DNA from: Apiotrichum sp. Y4204
Lineage: Eukaryota; Basidiomycota; Tremellomycetes; Trichosporonales; Trichosporonaceae
Direction of reading: 5' to 3'
DNA length: 64,000 nucleotides
NCBI GenBank assembly: GCA_025531455.1
Contig: JAMYHL010000043.1
Span: 186,001 to 250,000, forward strand
Below the pieces are notes generated by a model that saw only the letters and a list, made by a program, of their open reading frames with translations, was not told the DNA's origin and searched no databases. Numbering within the stretch: position 1 is the stretch's first letter; each line of letters starts with the position of its first letter. Position numbers and translations under genes: made by a program. Shown here in pieces: positions 45,746-57,927 of the stretch.

Positions 45746-46931
45746 ATGCCCTCTTCCAGCGCCTCGGACGCAGGCTCGGCCGCCTCGGACAGCACGACCA
45801 TCACCTCGCGCTCGGTGGACGACACGCCCCAGCCGACATTTACGTTCCCCGAGCGGCGGGAGGACGTGCCGATCTCGCGGCCCCCGCTGGCCGAGCGCAA
45901 GATCTCGCCCATGGATCCGGCACACGTGCTCGACTGGGCGGTCCTCGACCTGGGTTATCCGCGGGTATCGAAGCGGACGGTGCATCTGAGCGATATGGAT
46001 GTCCACGTCTGGGGGATGGAGGAGCTCGGCGAGCTGCCCATTGGGATCATCGTGCGTAGAATGAGGATATAGAGTGGAGTTGGGCTTATTCTTGGTTCTA
46101 GATTGTCGCGCACGGGTTTGCCAACAAGGCGCGCGATATGGAGTGCATGGCGACGGGGCTCATTGGCGAAATCAACCGGCTGCAATCTGTCGGGGGGCGG
46201 CGCAAGACGCGAGATGTCCTTGTCGCGACACTCGATCAGAGGAATCACGGCGAGCGCCGGCGTATCCGGGACGGCAAGAAGTTTGAGAACAACCCCGCGC
46301 GGCTGTGAGTTCGAAACAAGGCATACAAAGCTCACCGCTCACTCCCCAGGCTTACCTCGGCCGCGAGCATCCTCGGAGGCGTGCACGACCACCAGTACCT
46401 CATGACGCTGCTCCCGAGTTTCCTCTTCCCAAAGGGCGAGCGCGTCGTCGCAGAGTTTATGAGCACGGGCTTTTCGATGGGCGGTGAGTCGTGCGAAAGA
46501 GTAACTCGATATCTTGATAGCTAATGGCAGGACATGTGTGCTGGCGGCTGCTGCGAGAAGACGCGCGGATCCGCATCGGTGTCCCGATCTGCTCGCTGCC
46601 CTCCGAGTCGCTGGGGTGGCACTTTGTGCAGCGCGCCGAGGCCGAGGCCGCGACCGAGACGTGGCTGCCGCCGGATATGCGTGCGTGGTTCAGTGCCCGT
46701 TCTCCTCCGGGGACGTATCGCGGCAAGAAGATTCTCAGTCTCCACGGCGGGCTCGATGCGCTCAACCCCCCGCAGAGCGGGATGGCAAAGTTGAGCGAGA
46801 TTGCTGCCGAGGCGGAGCGCGCCGAGGATGTTGAGGTGTGGGTCCAGGACGACCGGGGACATGTTGTCAGTCCTGATATGGTGGCGCGCGCTGCTGAGTG
46901 GTTCTGGAGATGGGGATTCAGCGAGGCGTAG
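45746..46931 (+). CDS. Alpha/beta hydrolase-fold protein
   Basis: Four exons, 45746-46051, 46102-46304, 46350-46483 and 46531-46931, give 347 residues. A disordered Ser/Thr-rich N-terminus of about 60 residues precedes the fold. The oxyanion/HG motif is IVAHGFANKARDME, the strand RDVLVATLDQRNHG follows, and the nucleophile elbow is GFSMGGH with Ser212. The elbow is formed across the last splice, which confirms the exon 3/4 junction. The late acid strand is VEVWVQDDRGHVVSPDMV: Asp and His of the triad are likely in this region (DDRGH). No lid or signal peptide is evident, so a cytosolic esterase/hydrolase of unknown substrate. The structure resembles fungal dienelactone/prolyl-oligopeptidase-like hydrolases. 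Confidence 0.85.
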
Positions 46932-47922
46932 ATTAGATTAAATGCATTGGGCCTGGGTCGAGGCAAGGAGATGAGGAGATCGCGGGTCAGTGATCAGTGA
47001 GGATACTGTGAGTTTGCGGCGGCTCGACAGAGCTGGCCAAGCGGGGCCATAGACAGGAATCTGCTGCACGAGTGATAAAGTGACGGCGGCACTCGCTGAG
47101 AGGGCAGACGACTCTGTCGGGGATCTGTGAGGTCCATGGGCCATGGGAGGTGTGCTCGTATATACTCGGCGCACTGGGCATCAATGCAGCTGGCTGCCAC
47201 CGACGGGAGGAGACGAGAGGCCACGCGCTACCTCCCAGCCGCCAGCCGCCAGCTCCCAGACTTGGACCGCGCTTCGGCGCTTCGACACCCGGACCTATCT
47301 TGTATCCTCTGTACCTCCGTCTTCATACAATCCATACATCTGCAGCGATTGTAGACGTAGTATGTGCTGCTTCCGCTGCATGCTGCACAAAAGTTGCGGC
47401 GCTCGGCGCTCGGCCCTCAGCGTACGGATCTACGGAGATACAGAACGCGGTGCGTGCTGTTGGGTGGCAAAAGTCCGAACTCCGTCTCAGGACGGTGATC
47501 CGCCCGGATATACCGGGATATTCAATTTGTGCAGTACACCGTACAGACTTGTTTGTCTTGGTTCTTGTTTTGTTCGTTTTTTCCCCATCTCATCTACACA
47601 TCTCTCCATCGCCATTGTTCTCCTTTTGACGACATCCCGAATCTCTACCCCCCGCTTCGGCCGTGCGTCCGCGGAGACGGTGGTGCCCGTGGCCAAGGTG
47701 GCCAAGGGGCCAAGGTGGGCTTGGTGGGTGTGCGTCGGCGTTCTCCGGTGAGGTTTCTGGGGAAAGAGTTATTGTTCCTCGGCATTCGGTTATCGTCTGG
47801 GGTGGGTAACGGAGACTCCAACATGAGATATGAGATGCATGCGATGATGCACATGGCGCAACCTCATAAAGCACGCTTCGCTTGGCCACCTCCCCCAACA
47901 CCCATCCTACCATCCACCCAGC
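46932..47922. other. Intergenic region
   Basis: Tandem-oriented spacer. Open frames of up to 200 codons (47143-47751) have no codon bias. GTGGCCAAGG-type direct repeat near 47690-47720. Promoter of the nitronate monooxygenase gene at the right end. Confidence 0.45.
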
Positions 47923-49461
47923 ATGTCCGTAATCAAGACTGAACTCACCGAGATTTGTGAGTGTGCAAGCGGAGCCACCACAGCTCCTCCACAGCCAGTG
48001 GAACCCACTGACAGCAGTCGGGATCAAGCACCCCGTCATGCTTGCCGGCATGAACGTTGCTGCAGGACCCAAGCTCGCTGCGGCCGTGTCGAATTGCGGC
48101 GGAATCGGCACTATCGGCGGCGTGCGCGCGGTAAGTAGCTCAGATCTTTTGTATTTCCGGTGCGGCCGCCGAGTCCGATGAGTGAGAGAAGTCGTGGTGG
48201 AAAGCCGAGGTGATCGTCCAGGCCTTATACGCTCGGGAACCCCGGTGGGAGATGCGCTCGAGCACAGGGTTGGCCAAGTATAAAGCTGTAGAGCGAGGAT
48301 CACCAGAGACCGTCTTGAAGACGAAGGAAATCACACACGAGACATATATGCAACTCTATACTAATACTCCAGACACCCAAGTACCTCCGGCGGCAGATCC
48401 AGGACCTCAAGGCGGGACTGAACGACAAGAATGCGCCGTTCGGCGTCGACCTCCTTCTCCCGCAGGTCGGCGGAAGCGCGCGCAAAACCAACAAGGACTA
48501 CACGGGCGGAAACCTCGATGCTCTCCTTGATGTTATTATCGAGGAGGGCACCAAGCTCTTTGTCAGCGCTGTTGGTGTGCCGCCTAAGAGCGCGGTGGAC
48601 AAGCTCCACAAGCATGGTATTATCGTTATGAACGTGAGTAGAAGTTCGGGCTGGGTCGCGACGCCTGATGGAATGGAAGCAAGCCAGGCAGGCTATGGTT
48701 GTAAAACGCCAGCTGGCAATGCTGCTACATGGCCGCAGCATTGCGGGCTTCCGCTCCTTGCGTCTGCTGCTTTTCTCTCTATCCTTTATCCCTCCATTCC
48801 ATTCGCTCACACACAGATGATCGGCCACCCGAAGCACGTCGCCAAGGCACTCGCCGTCGGCGTCGACATTATCTGCGCCCAGGGCGGCGAAGGCGGCGGA
48901 CACACAGGCGCCGTCCCGACCTCGATCCTTATCCCGGCGTGCGTCGACGCCGTGCGCGGCCACAAATCCCCTCTCACCGGAAGGCAGGTACCGATTATCG
49001 CCGCCGGTGGAATCTACGACGGACGCGGGCTCGCCGCCGCGCTCATGTGGGGCGCTGCGGGCGTTTGGGTGGGCACGCGCTTTGTCGCGTCCGTCGAGGC
49101 CGGCGCGCCCCCGAAGCACAAGGAGCTGCTTGTCTCGGCTGGCTTTGGAGACGTTTCTCGCACGCTCATCTACTCTGGCAGGCCGATGCGCGTGCGCCGC
49201 ACGCCGTACGTCGATGAATGGGAGACCAAGCGCCAGGACGAGATCAAGGACCTCTGCGACCGTGGTATCATCCCGCACGAGCACGAGCTCGAGAAGAAGC
49301 CCGAGCGCTCGATGGAGGGCAGCAAGTGGCTCATGGGGGAAGCGTCGGCTGTCATCAATGATGTTCTGCCCGCCAAGGAGATTGTCGACAACATGGTGCG
49401 CGACGCCAAGCGCGCAATTGAGCAGGGGTACGCCGACCTCAGCGCGCGCGCGCGTCTCTAG
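47923..49461 (+). CDS. Nitronate monooxygenase (2-nitropropane dioxygenase) family, FMN-dependent
   Basis: Oxidises nitronates such as propionate-3-nitronate. Four exons, 47923-47956, 48018-48130, 48373-48633 and 48817-49461, give 350 residues, normal for the TIM-barrel family. Motifs: FGIKHPVMLAGMNVAAGPKLAAAVSNCGG (substrate/FMN entry), GIGTIGGVRA, PFGVDLLLPQ, the family signature AQGGEGGGHTG, and the FMN-phosphate loop IIAAGGIYDGRGLAAALMWGAAGVWVGTRF. Introns 2 and 3 are long (242 and 183 nt). No targeting sequence is evident at either end. A fatty-acid-synthase ER-domain paralogue can be excluded because the chain is free-standing. A role in nitronate detoxification is an inference from the family. 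Confidence 0.92.
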
Positions 49462-49916
49462 ACGAGAGCGGGAGAGAAAGAGAGAGAGAGAGGGATTAAG
49501 CCGTGGCGCGTTGTATTAGTAGCCCCGGCGATGCAGTGATAGAAGACAAGTGAGCGAGATACGGTCGTCGAGGTGCACTCTTGAACGGAGAGTTCCTGGG
49601 TCAAGTGATCGGGGTTGCGCGCTGCACAGAGGCATGACACCCCGCCAGCATAGCTGGTGAATGCGCTCAACTGGTGCTTGACTCGTTAGTAGTGCTTGTC
49701 GTAATATGGCCTGGAGACATGCCAAACACAAGCGCCGCCCCCGTCCAGCATACCAACGTGGTCACGGAGAATCATTCCACAGGCGACGTGTAGCACTCCA
49801 GGTGTGTTTCCGTCAGTGAGTGTTGAGCGGACATCAGTGGGTATTGCTGCTTCTGCTCGCCGTTTGCCACCCGCACATTATCCACTGCATCCGCGTCAAC
49901 GGTCGGCATACCAAGC
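49462..49916. other. Convergent 3' region
   Basis: Between nitronate monooxygenase and the GPI-protein gene. A GAGAGAGAGAGAG tract at about 49472-49490. No gene. Confidence 0.5.
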
Positions 49917-50979
49917 CTAGAGGAGCGCAGCAGCGACTGCAGCAAAAACGAGAGCAGGGGCGGCGGCGGCGGCGCGCGACGCATGCGAGTTGGGCGGCCG
50001 CGAGGTCGGGACGGTCGACGGGCCGGCCACAGAGCCAGTAAGCAGGCCGGGAGCGGTGGTGCGCGAGGTGGTCATGCCGCTGCGGGTGGATGTGGTCGCG
50101 GGCAGGGGCTTGGACTGCGTGTTAGGACCCGAGGCGACAGGCGCCGTAGTGCCGGTGCCACCGTTGTCGGTCTTGGTGTTGGCGTTACCGGCGTCGGTGT
50201 TGCCCGCGTCGGTGCTGGCGTTGCCGTTACCGTTGGCGTTACCATTACCGTTGGTGTTACCGGCGGTGGTCTCGGGGGCGCTGGCGCCAGAGTCACTCTG
50301 GCCTGCGGGGCTGTTAGCCGGCTCGCTCGGCGTGGGCTCCTTTCCGGGCTGGCCCGTGGGCTGCTCGGGCTCCGGCTCACTGGGTGCAGTGGGCGGAGTC
50401 GTCGCGGGCGCCTCCTTGGTCTCCGTCCCCGAGGGCGGGGGCGGGGCAGGCATCGTCGTCTGCGGTACGGGCGCGGGCTCACTGTCACTCTCTTTCGCAG
50501 TCTCACTCGTAGTCTCCGCGGGGGACGAGGTAGGCGGGTTGGAGGTCGGGCTCGGGCTGGGGTTGGGGTTGGGGTTGGGGTTCTGCCCCGAGCACAGGTT
50601 TGCGAGTTTGCCCTGTAGGTCGGCGAAGGACTGGCCCTGGTCGACGAGGCAGTTGAAGCATGCGAGGATCTGGTTGTTGTTCGCGCGCTGTTGTCAGTGC
50701 GATCCCACAATCCTACAGGGAACGGGGGCCGTGCGTTGATAAGATATGGCCAATCTCAAGCTCAAGCTCTCGCTCTCGCTACCCAGACCATCACTCACGT
50801 CGGTGCAGTAGTTGTTGCAGTTGCCGTTCGCGGGGCAGCTGAGCGCCTCGGACCAGACGCGGCAGTTGGGGTCGCACGAGCCAAACTGCGCGGCGGCGGG
50901 TGCGGCGGCTGGATGTCAGTCGGGGCTGGGGTGAGGACGTACCGGCTACAAGGGCGAGGAAGAGGGCGAGGGGGCGCAT
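49917..50979 (-). CDS. Secreted GPI-anchored Cys-rich/Ser-Thr-Pro-rich cell-surface protein
   Basis: Three exons, 50979-50943, 50908-50799 and 50687-49917, give 305 residues. Residues 1-20 (MRPLALFLALVAAAAPAAAQ) form a signal peptide completed by the first splice. A compact Cys-rich module follows (FGSCDPNCRVWSEALSC, GNCNNYCTD, ILACFNCLVDQG, LANLCSG; about ten Cys). Next is a long Pro/Ser/Thr/Asn/Gly repeat stalk with PNPNPNPNP and GNGNGNAN-type runs. A hydrophobic C-terminus (AAAAAPALVFAAVAAALL) preceded by small residues fits a GPI-attachment signal. Such layout is common in fungal wall and plasma-membrane glycoproteins. I do not identify an enzymatic domain. The leader region contains an unusual hexanucleotide array. 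Confidence 0.88.
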
Positions 50980-51015
50980 GGTGTCGGTTTGTCGGTGTCG
51001 GTGGTCGGCGGCGAG

Positions 51016-51049
<34 letters not shown>

Positions 51050-51993
51050 AGGTCGGGATTGTCGGTGTCGGTGTCGAGTGTCGGGTGTCGGTGTCGCGGT
51101 GTCGAGTGTCGGTGTCGGGATGGAAGAGAAAAACAGAAGTTCTCGATGCATGCAGCAGCTGAGATGTATTGCATTTGTTTACCTCCAAACAATGTCCTTG
51201 GCAGGCAGGCAGCCCATTGGGCGTCACGCACGACCATCCTAAGGGGCACTTGGCGTGGCGCCCATTCATTACGCCGCGCGGTGCGGCGCCGCGGCAAAGG
51301 ACTTCGGAGATGGACGGCGCACGCTGTATACTGCATACTGCACGCTGCGCGCAACGCGCTGCGCCTTCCAGAGTCCCAAAATCCATCTTGTGCATGAGAG
51401 CAGAAAGCCGTATCCAGAAGGTGCTGCGCGACACTGTCTTCCGTGGATAATCGTGGGCTTACGAAAACTAGAAATATAAATCAAAACACGCGAATTCAGA
51501 AATCAAGCGCGTCGGACGCGTCATGTCCAGGAATCTGAATCAGATCAGGAATGAACAGTGGTGGTACTAGTCAAGTGGGCAGCAGCTCCACAGTCGCTGC
51601 AGGGTTGCTGCGGGGGGAGGCGCAGAGGTGGCTGGTTCAGGACATGTCATTTGATGGCCTTCCGATGCGCGATGCCAAGCATGCTAGTTTGCTAGCTTGC
51701 ATGCGGCTTGGTGAGTCGGGTGTCGCAGTCGATTGTCGCGCACTCGCTTCTCGCTGCTCGCCGCTAGCCTTCCAAGTACAGCACACGTAAAAACCAATGC
51801 ATAATGAGGCTCGTCAGAGCATGCGACATGAAATGATGGAGAACGGGGGGCATCTGAATGAAGACGAGTGGGACGAGGGATGATAGTTGTCGATGGAGAG
51901 ATGGATTTCCTGGGCGGATATCTTGGGTGAATTTTTTGGGTGGGTTTCTTGACTGTAATGGAGATGTGGGCCACAATCTCGTGTATATCTATT
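50980..51993. other. Intergenic region with hexanucleotide array
   Basis: Promoter/leader of the GPI-protein gene with the TGTCGG array (see repeat), then spacer and 3' flank of the histidine kinase. No further gene seen. Confidence 0.5.
50981..51120. repeat. Degenerate (TGTCGG)n hexanucleotide array
   Basis: About 140 bp composed of GTGTCG/TGTCGG units with scattered variants. An uninterrupted run of five units lies at about 51020-51049. It begins directly upstream of the GPI-protein ATG (50979, minus strand), so it lies in its 5' leader or core promoter. Confidence 0.9.
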
Positions 51994-54900
51994 CTATGAA
52001 CTTGCGTTTGAGCGCGGACTCGGGCGCCGGCGGACGGTGCCCGAGCGCCCGAGGATGATGGAGGACTCGCTCGCCGCACGCGCCGGGGAGGGCGCTACGA
52101 GGTCAGTATCACTGCGACTCCTACAGGCGCTGTTCTCCTCGCGCATGCGCTCGGCAGCCTCGCGGATAGTGGACAGCAGCGCGGGGAAGCGGTACGGCTT
52201 GAGGACGACATCGTCCATGCCTGCGGCGCGCGCGCTGTCAATCTGCCCCTGGCGCGCGTTGCCCGTTAGCGCGATGACGAGCTGGCGCGCTCGGGGCAGA
52301 CTGCCGCGCGGGACGGGCTCGCTCTCGGATGCGCGCAGCCTGCGCACAGCAGTCACGCCGTCCATGATCGGCATCTCGAGGTCCATGAGCACGACGTCGA
52401 ATGGGAGCGGCTCGCTAGCGGCTGACGCGGAGGCGATCGCCGCCAGTGCCTCGAGACCGTTGTTCGCGACGACGCACACCACGCCCGCCTTGGTCAACTG
52501 GCGCTGAAGCACCTTTTGCGTGATGAGGTTGTCCTCGACGACGAGGACGCGCAGCGGCGCAGCGGGCTCGGGTGTCGTCGCGGCTGTGGTGATGCTAGCG
52601 CTTCGGGGGTCCGACGAACCCGAGACCAAACTCGAAATGGAACTAGAGGGGGAGCGGAAGGTGCGCTCGCCATCCCTCGGCGGTGGCGATGGGAAGTCTC
52701 CCGCTGCCGAAGCGGCCGCGGAACGGGCGAGGTCTATTGACGGCGTGTCCGAGCCGCTCGCTGAGGGATTGAACAAGGCAGATACTGGGCGAGTGATGAC
52801 GCCATCTTGGGTGTCGTCAAAGTCCGGCGCAGCAGTACTAGTTGAGATGAAGAAGCGGAAGTCTGAGCCTTGGCCGAGCGTCGACTCGACCTCAATGTCG
52901 CCGCCGAGCAGCTCTGTGATTTCTGCTGTGAGTACGGTGATGTGGAAAACAACTCACTCTTGCAGATAAACAGACCGAGACCCGACCCGCCGTAGCTGGT
53001 GGGTTCGATGGCGCCCTCTCGGAAGCGCTGGAAGAGGGTTGAGCGCTCGTCCTCGGGGATGCCGGGGCCGGTGTCGCGGACACTGACAAAGAGGTACACG
53101 TCCGTGTCCTCTGGGGCGAGCGGGGGTGGGCTTTCGCCAGAGTTATCTGGGGAGCCGTCTGACCGAGGCGGGGAACTCGGGCGGGTGGCGGAGCCAGCGA
53201 GGGGAGGGGAGTGGCCGACGTCGAAGCGCACGATAATGTCCCTCCGTGGAGCGGTGGACGTGAAGCGTATGGCGTTGGCGATGAGATTTGTGAGTACTTG
53301 GCGCAGACGCACGCGATCAGCTTTGACGGCGGCGATGCCAAGGCGGTCGAGGGAGGGGCCGAAGACGAGCGAGATGCCGACGCGGGACATGCGTGCCTCG
53401 GCGGCGAAGCCGGAGAGAATCTGGCGCGCGTGCGAGCGGATGGACATGGGCTGCGGATCGAGGTGCAGGCTGTTGAGCTGGATGCGCGAGAGCGACAGCA
53501 CGTCTGCGGCAATGCGCTCTTGATACAACCCGCACTGGTAGATGCCTACCGATGTCAGCAATACTATCCCGCGGTTCCAAGACCAAGAGATACCAACTTT
53601 CCAGGGCGGTAATGTCTTCTTCGAGGGTGAGGAGCAGCGCGGGTGTGGGCTTGTACACATCAGCCGCGAGGAGCTCGTTGCGCAACGCGACGAGATTGTC
53701 CTTGACGAGCGAAGAGCACTGCAAGATGGCGCTGACGGGCGTGCGGATCTCGTGGCTGGTAAAGTCGACGAGCAGCTCCTGCTGCTCGCGCGAGTGCTCG
53801 GCCTCGGAGCGGCGGCGCTCCGCATCGAGCAGCCGTTCCTTCTGGTACGAGATGTCTGTGAGACACGCGATAATGCCCGACATGCCTGAACGAACCTTGT
53901 CGAGGCGGAGGAACACGCCAGACATGGTGCGTCCCGTGAGCCACGTCCACTCGATGGTCGTTGCGGCCGTGTCGCCCGAGACAATCCCAAGCAGGTCGTA
54001 CTGCAGACGCACCCACGTCTCCGCATCGCATCTTGTCCGCCAGAGCTCCCACATTGTCGTGTTTTCTACCGTCGCCGCGTCGACTCCCGCCGGATCCCGG
54101 AACGCGGAGTTGCTGTACGTGAGTTTGCCGTTGGCGTCGAAGCGCACAATTCCAGACGGGCAGTAGTCGGACAGCACGCCGATCTCCTGTTCGCGTAACT
54201 CAAACAGGCGCTCGAGTTTGGCACGCCGCTTACCCATCTGCATGTGGAGATGGACGCGGGCGACGAGGTCGGCCGTTTTGAATGGCTTGGTGATGTAGTC
54301 CTCTGCGCCGGCCACGAACGCGTCCACTCGCGCGTCGTCCTCGGTCACAGCGGAGAGGAGGACGACGGGGACGATGCGGATGTCGGGATCTGGGTCGTTG
54401 CGGATGGCTGCCAGGAGGTCCATTCCCGACGCGTGAGGCATGAGCAGGTCGGAGAGGATGAGGTGCGGCCTCCGCCGATGGACGAGGCACAATGCATCGT
54501 CGACAGCTCCCGCCTCGATGACATTGCAGAACTGCTTGAACAGGTGCTTGGTGAAGCTCCGCAGCTCGTGATTGTCGTCCACGATAAGTAGGAGGTCGTC
54601 AGGCTCAAAGAGAAGCGCCTCGGCAAGCGGCGCGCGGAGATTGGAGGAGGTGCTGGTAAAAGAGTCGGAGCGTGTGGGGCACGGCGAATTGCTAGAGGTG
54701 TCCGAGTTGGACGAGCTGCCCACTGCCCAGTATCCCGGTCGTGCGGAATTGACGACCTCGATCGCAGCCTGTCGACCATACGCGCCGAACGGAACAGGCA
54801 GTTCTGTCATTTCCGACGTCTCGATGAGGTTGAGCGGGATATGCGCCGTGATGATCGTGCCGTGGTTTGTCCCCGTGCTGCTCTGGATGGTAAGTTCTCC

Positions 54901-57900
54901 GTTGTGTAAGCGGGTGATCTCCTTGGCGAGTGCGAGTCCGATACCGGTGCCAACGACGCCGCTCGCGACGGCGTCCGAGGTTCGGTGGTATAGCTCGGTC
55001 ACATATTCCACCTCGTTCTCGGCGATGCCGCGGCCCGTGTCGATCACGGAGATGTGTGCGCGCTCGTTGTCGTACGTCAGGCGCACGACCACGGACCCGG
55101 TTTCCGTGTACTTGAGCGCGTTGGAAAGGAGGTTGGCCACGACCGTCTCGAGAAGCACGGGGTCAAAGACGACGTTCTCCGCCCGCGGCTCGATTTCCTG
55201 CACAAAGGTAATGTGCAGGCGCTCGATGGCCGGCTGGAAGAGGGACGCGAGGTTTGTGACAAACTCGCCCAGATCAGTGGCCACAAAGTGCACCGTGATC
55301 CTGCCCGCCTCAATCTTGGTAAACTCCAACAACGAGGTGAGCAGGCGCTGGAGACGCTCGACGTTGCGCTGTGCAATACCGAGTGCCGAACGCTGCTTGT
55401 CAGAGAGATCGGTGCGGAGGACGTCCTCGAGCGGGCCAGCAATCAGCGTGAGTGGGGTGCGGAACTCGTGCGCTGCACCCCGGAACCACGCCGTCTTGGC
55501 GCGCTCAAGGCGCTCCCTCTCGAGCCGCTGCTCGGCCTCAAACTCCTTGGCCGAGACGTTGTTCAGCGCCGTGCTGAGATGACTGCACAGCGTCTGGATC
55601 CAGGTAAAGTACGATCCCTCGAGTGAACTGTGGATGTTGAGGCCGAGGATTAGCACACCCAGGGGGAAATCGCGGGCCACGTCGTGGCCAATGGGGACGA
55701 CGAGCGCAGAATCTGGGAGTTCGCTCCATTGACGAAGCGGCAGGCCCCGTATGATGCTGCTACAGTTGTCGACCATGACACACTGCCGTGTCTCGAGTGC
55801 CTGTGCGATAGGCCACGCGTCCCGGTCGTAGCTGATCGCAAAGGTGGATGTGTTCGTGTATGGTGTGCTCGCGTTTATCGTTGACATCTGGGAGAGTGAG
55901 TCGTCCAAGGGGTCCACTGTGGACGCGCGATGGCGAGCGAGGGCAACAGAGGTGCCGCATAATGTCGCCTTTTCGCGCCGTACTTTGGCAGTCATGCGCG
56001 TCGGCGCACACGCGTGCTCATGGGGGACGCCAATTGACGACTCGAGCGTAAGCTGCGCATCGGGATACTCGCCATGGACGCTGTAGAAGAGACCGAAGGG
56101 TATGTCGACGGGGTTCTTCTCGAGCACATTGGCCAGCGTGTCAAACAGTTGATTCCGGGTGTGCAGCACCGACAGCCGGTCGATGAGTTCTGCTGTAGTC
56201 TCCGCACGACGTTCGCTGACAACTTGGTACGTCGTGTCGTAGCTCATCGAGTACAGCCCGACTATCTCGTCGCGCTCCTCGTCGCGGATCGGGACATAGC
56301 TCCATGTGTGGTAGCGCTCCTCAAAGTTACCGCGGTCGTTCTTGTGGTAGAGCAAAAAGTCGTTGTGATGGTACACGCTGTCGCCGGCATAGCACCGTTG
56401 TGCGATGGGCTCGAGCTTGTCCCACAGCGACTTCCACACGTCGGCTGCGCGCCCGCCAAAGTCTGTGGGGTGGTTGAGGAGCGGCTCATAGCTCTGATTG
56501 TAAAAGATGCGGATGTTGTCGACATTGCCGACCCACACGGAGTCCTGCGTCGCCGAGGTAAAGAGCACGCTCAGCATTGTCTTGATCGCTGGAGACCAGC
56601 TGTCGTAAGGACCCAGTTCGGTCTCCCCCCAGTTGATCGAGTGCAGTAGGGCGGTGTATTCCCCGGCTGCGACCTGCATCTTTACGTTGTAATCGTATTG
56701 CGTAAAGTTGTCCTGCGGGAGGTGTTGCTGCACGCGCAGCGGTCCCTCGTTGTCACGTTTCGGCGACCCGGGCCTCGTGATATAAGACTCGGAGGACGGC
56801 GACGTATCGCGAGTTTCGCACGGGATGGATTCAGTAGGCGATGGCATCGGTGACGGCCCGCAACTTGACGAGATAGACTTGCACACTTCCGGTGCCGAGG
56901 ACGCCGACGTCGTCTCCCGCAGACGAATACTTGGGTTGCCTGCCGCATCAGTGAGCGCGGCAAAGGCCTTGCTTTGGCTCGTCCGCCGGGGAGGCGACGC
57001 ATCGTCAACGTCAGAACGGGGCGAGGGAGGACTCGCCCGAGGACTGACTGCCACCAAGGGCCTCTCCATAGGGGGTTCAGGTCTATTATGCTTATTCATT
57101 CCATCATCGTCGTCACTGCCACCCGCCACAACCACCGAGGGAGGAATCGTCTCGAAAGCCTCCTCGGGGGGCGAGAGCAGTGCCGCCGGCTGATGAAACG
57201 GTGTACGTTTGTCGAAAGGGTCGGCTGCGGGGGAGGAGGGTGCGATGATGGACGTCACGATCACGGCGTCGCCGACGCGTGTATGTGCGAGATGGAGAGT
57301 GGTCGGGGTAGCTGGAGATGTGGGAGAGTCGATCGTGAGGGTGTGTCCGTCGTCGGCGCCGCTGGACACCCAACGTGCAAACGCGACGAGGGCTGGCGAG
57401 GAGACACTCTCGTCCAGCGGCCGGCTGCCGGTCACGACCTCCCACGGCTTGTTGGCCCATGCGACATGCAGCTTGTTTGCCACATGTTCCGAAAGGGTAA
57501 GGGATGCGATGCGGCCTACAATACTTGCGGTGTTGGTGTCGGTGGTGGGGACCTCTGGCGGAAGAAGCCCGTTGGGTGGGTCGGAGGACTGGGGTAGGAC
57601 TGGATGGAGAACAGCTGCGGGGAATGGATACCGCTGCGCAAGCAGTGAGCACCGGATACAAGAGATACAATACTACATCGCGCTGCCACACCACACAAAG
57701 TCACCCTCGCACCGGGGCGATGGCGAGCTCAAGCCTGACAAGTCGAGTCGGAGAGGCTGCAGGGCGTCTTTGCGCCAGCCGCAACCGAGACACATCGTCG
57801 GCGCGTCCCTGCGCCCGCGGTATGCCATGTCTCATAGCTCACCGTGTCTCGCCATTGCCAGCCGATGTCGAGCGGCGATACTTACCTCGAGAAACGCGAG

Positions 57901-57927
57901 CGGGATCCCTGCCGTCTCGGCCAGCAT
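51994..57927 (-). CDS. Dual hybrid histidine kinase (two HisKA-HATPase modules, two receivers), Tco2-like
   Basis: Five exons, 57927-57886, 57633-53598, 53545-52958 and 52922-51994 with the listed introns of 252, 52 and 35 nt, give 1864 residues (four exons in all). Order: N-terminal PAS-like segment; disordered Ser/Pro region; PAS/GAF sensor (about 330-640); HK1 with H-box His736 (AAHEFRTPL), N-box LLSNALKYT, DTGRGI, GTGIGLAL; receiver 1 with Asp1076 (LILSDLLMP) and YITKPF; a second PAS (about 1140-1270); HK2 with His1308 (FTSHEIRTP), LIANAIRFT, DTGPGIP, GGSGLGLF; receiver 2 with Asp1736 (VVLMDLEMP) and VVLKPYR. All phospho-residues are intact. No transmembrane helix, so a cytosolic sensor. 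Probable input to the HOG-type phosphorelay via an Ypd1 protein. Exon 1 (14 residues) is the least certain part. Confidence 0.9.
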
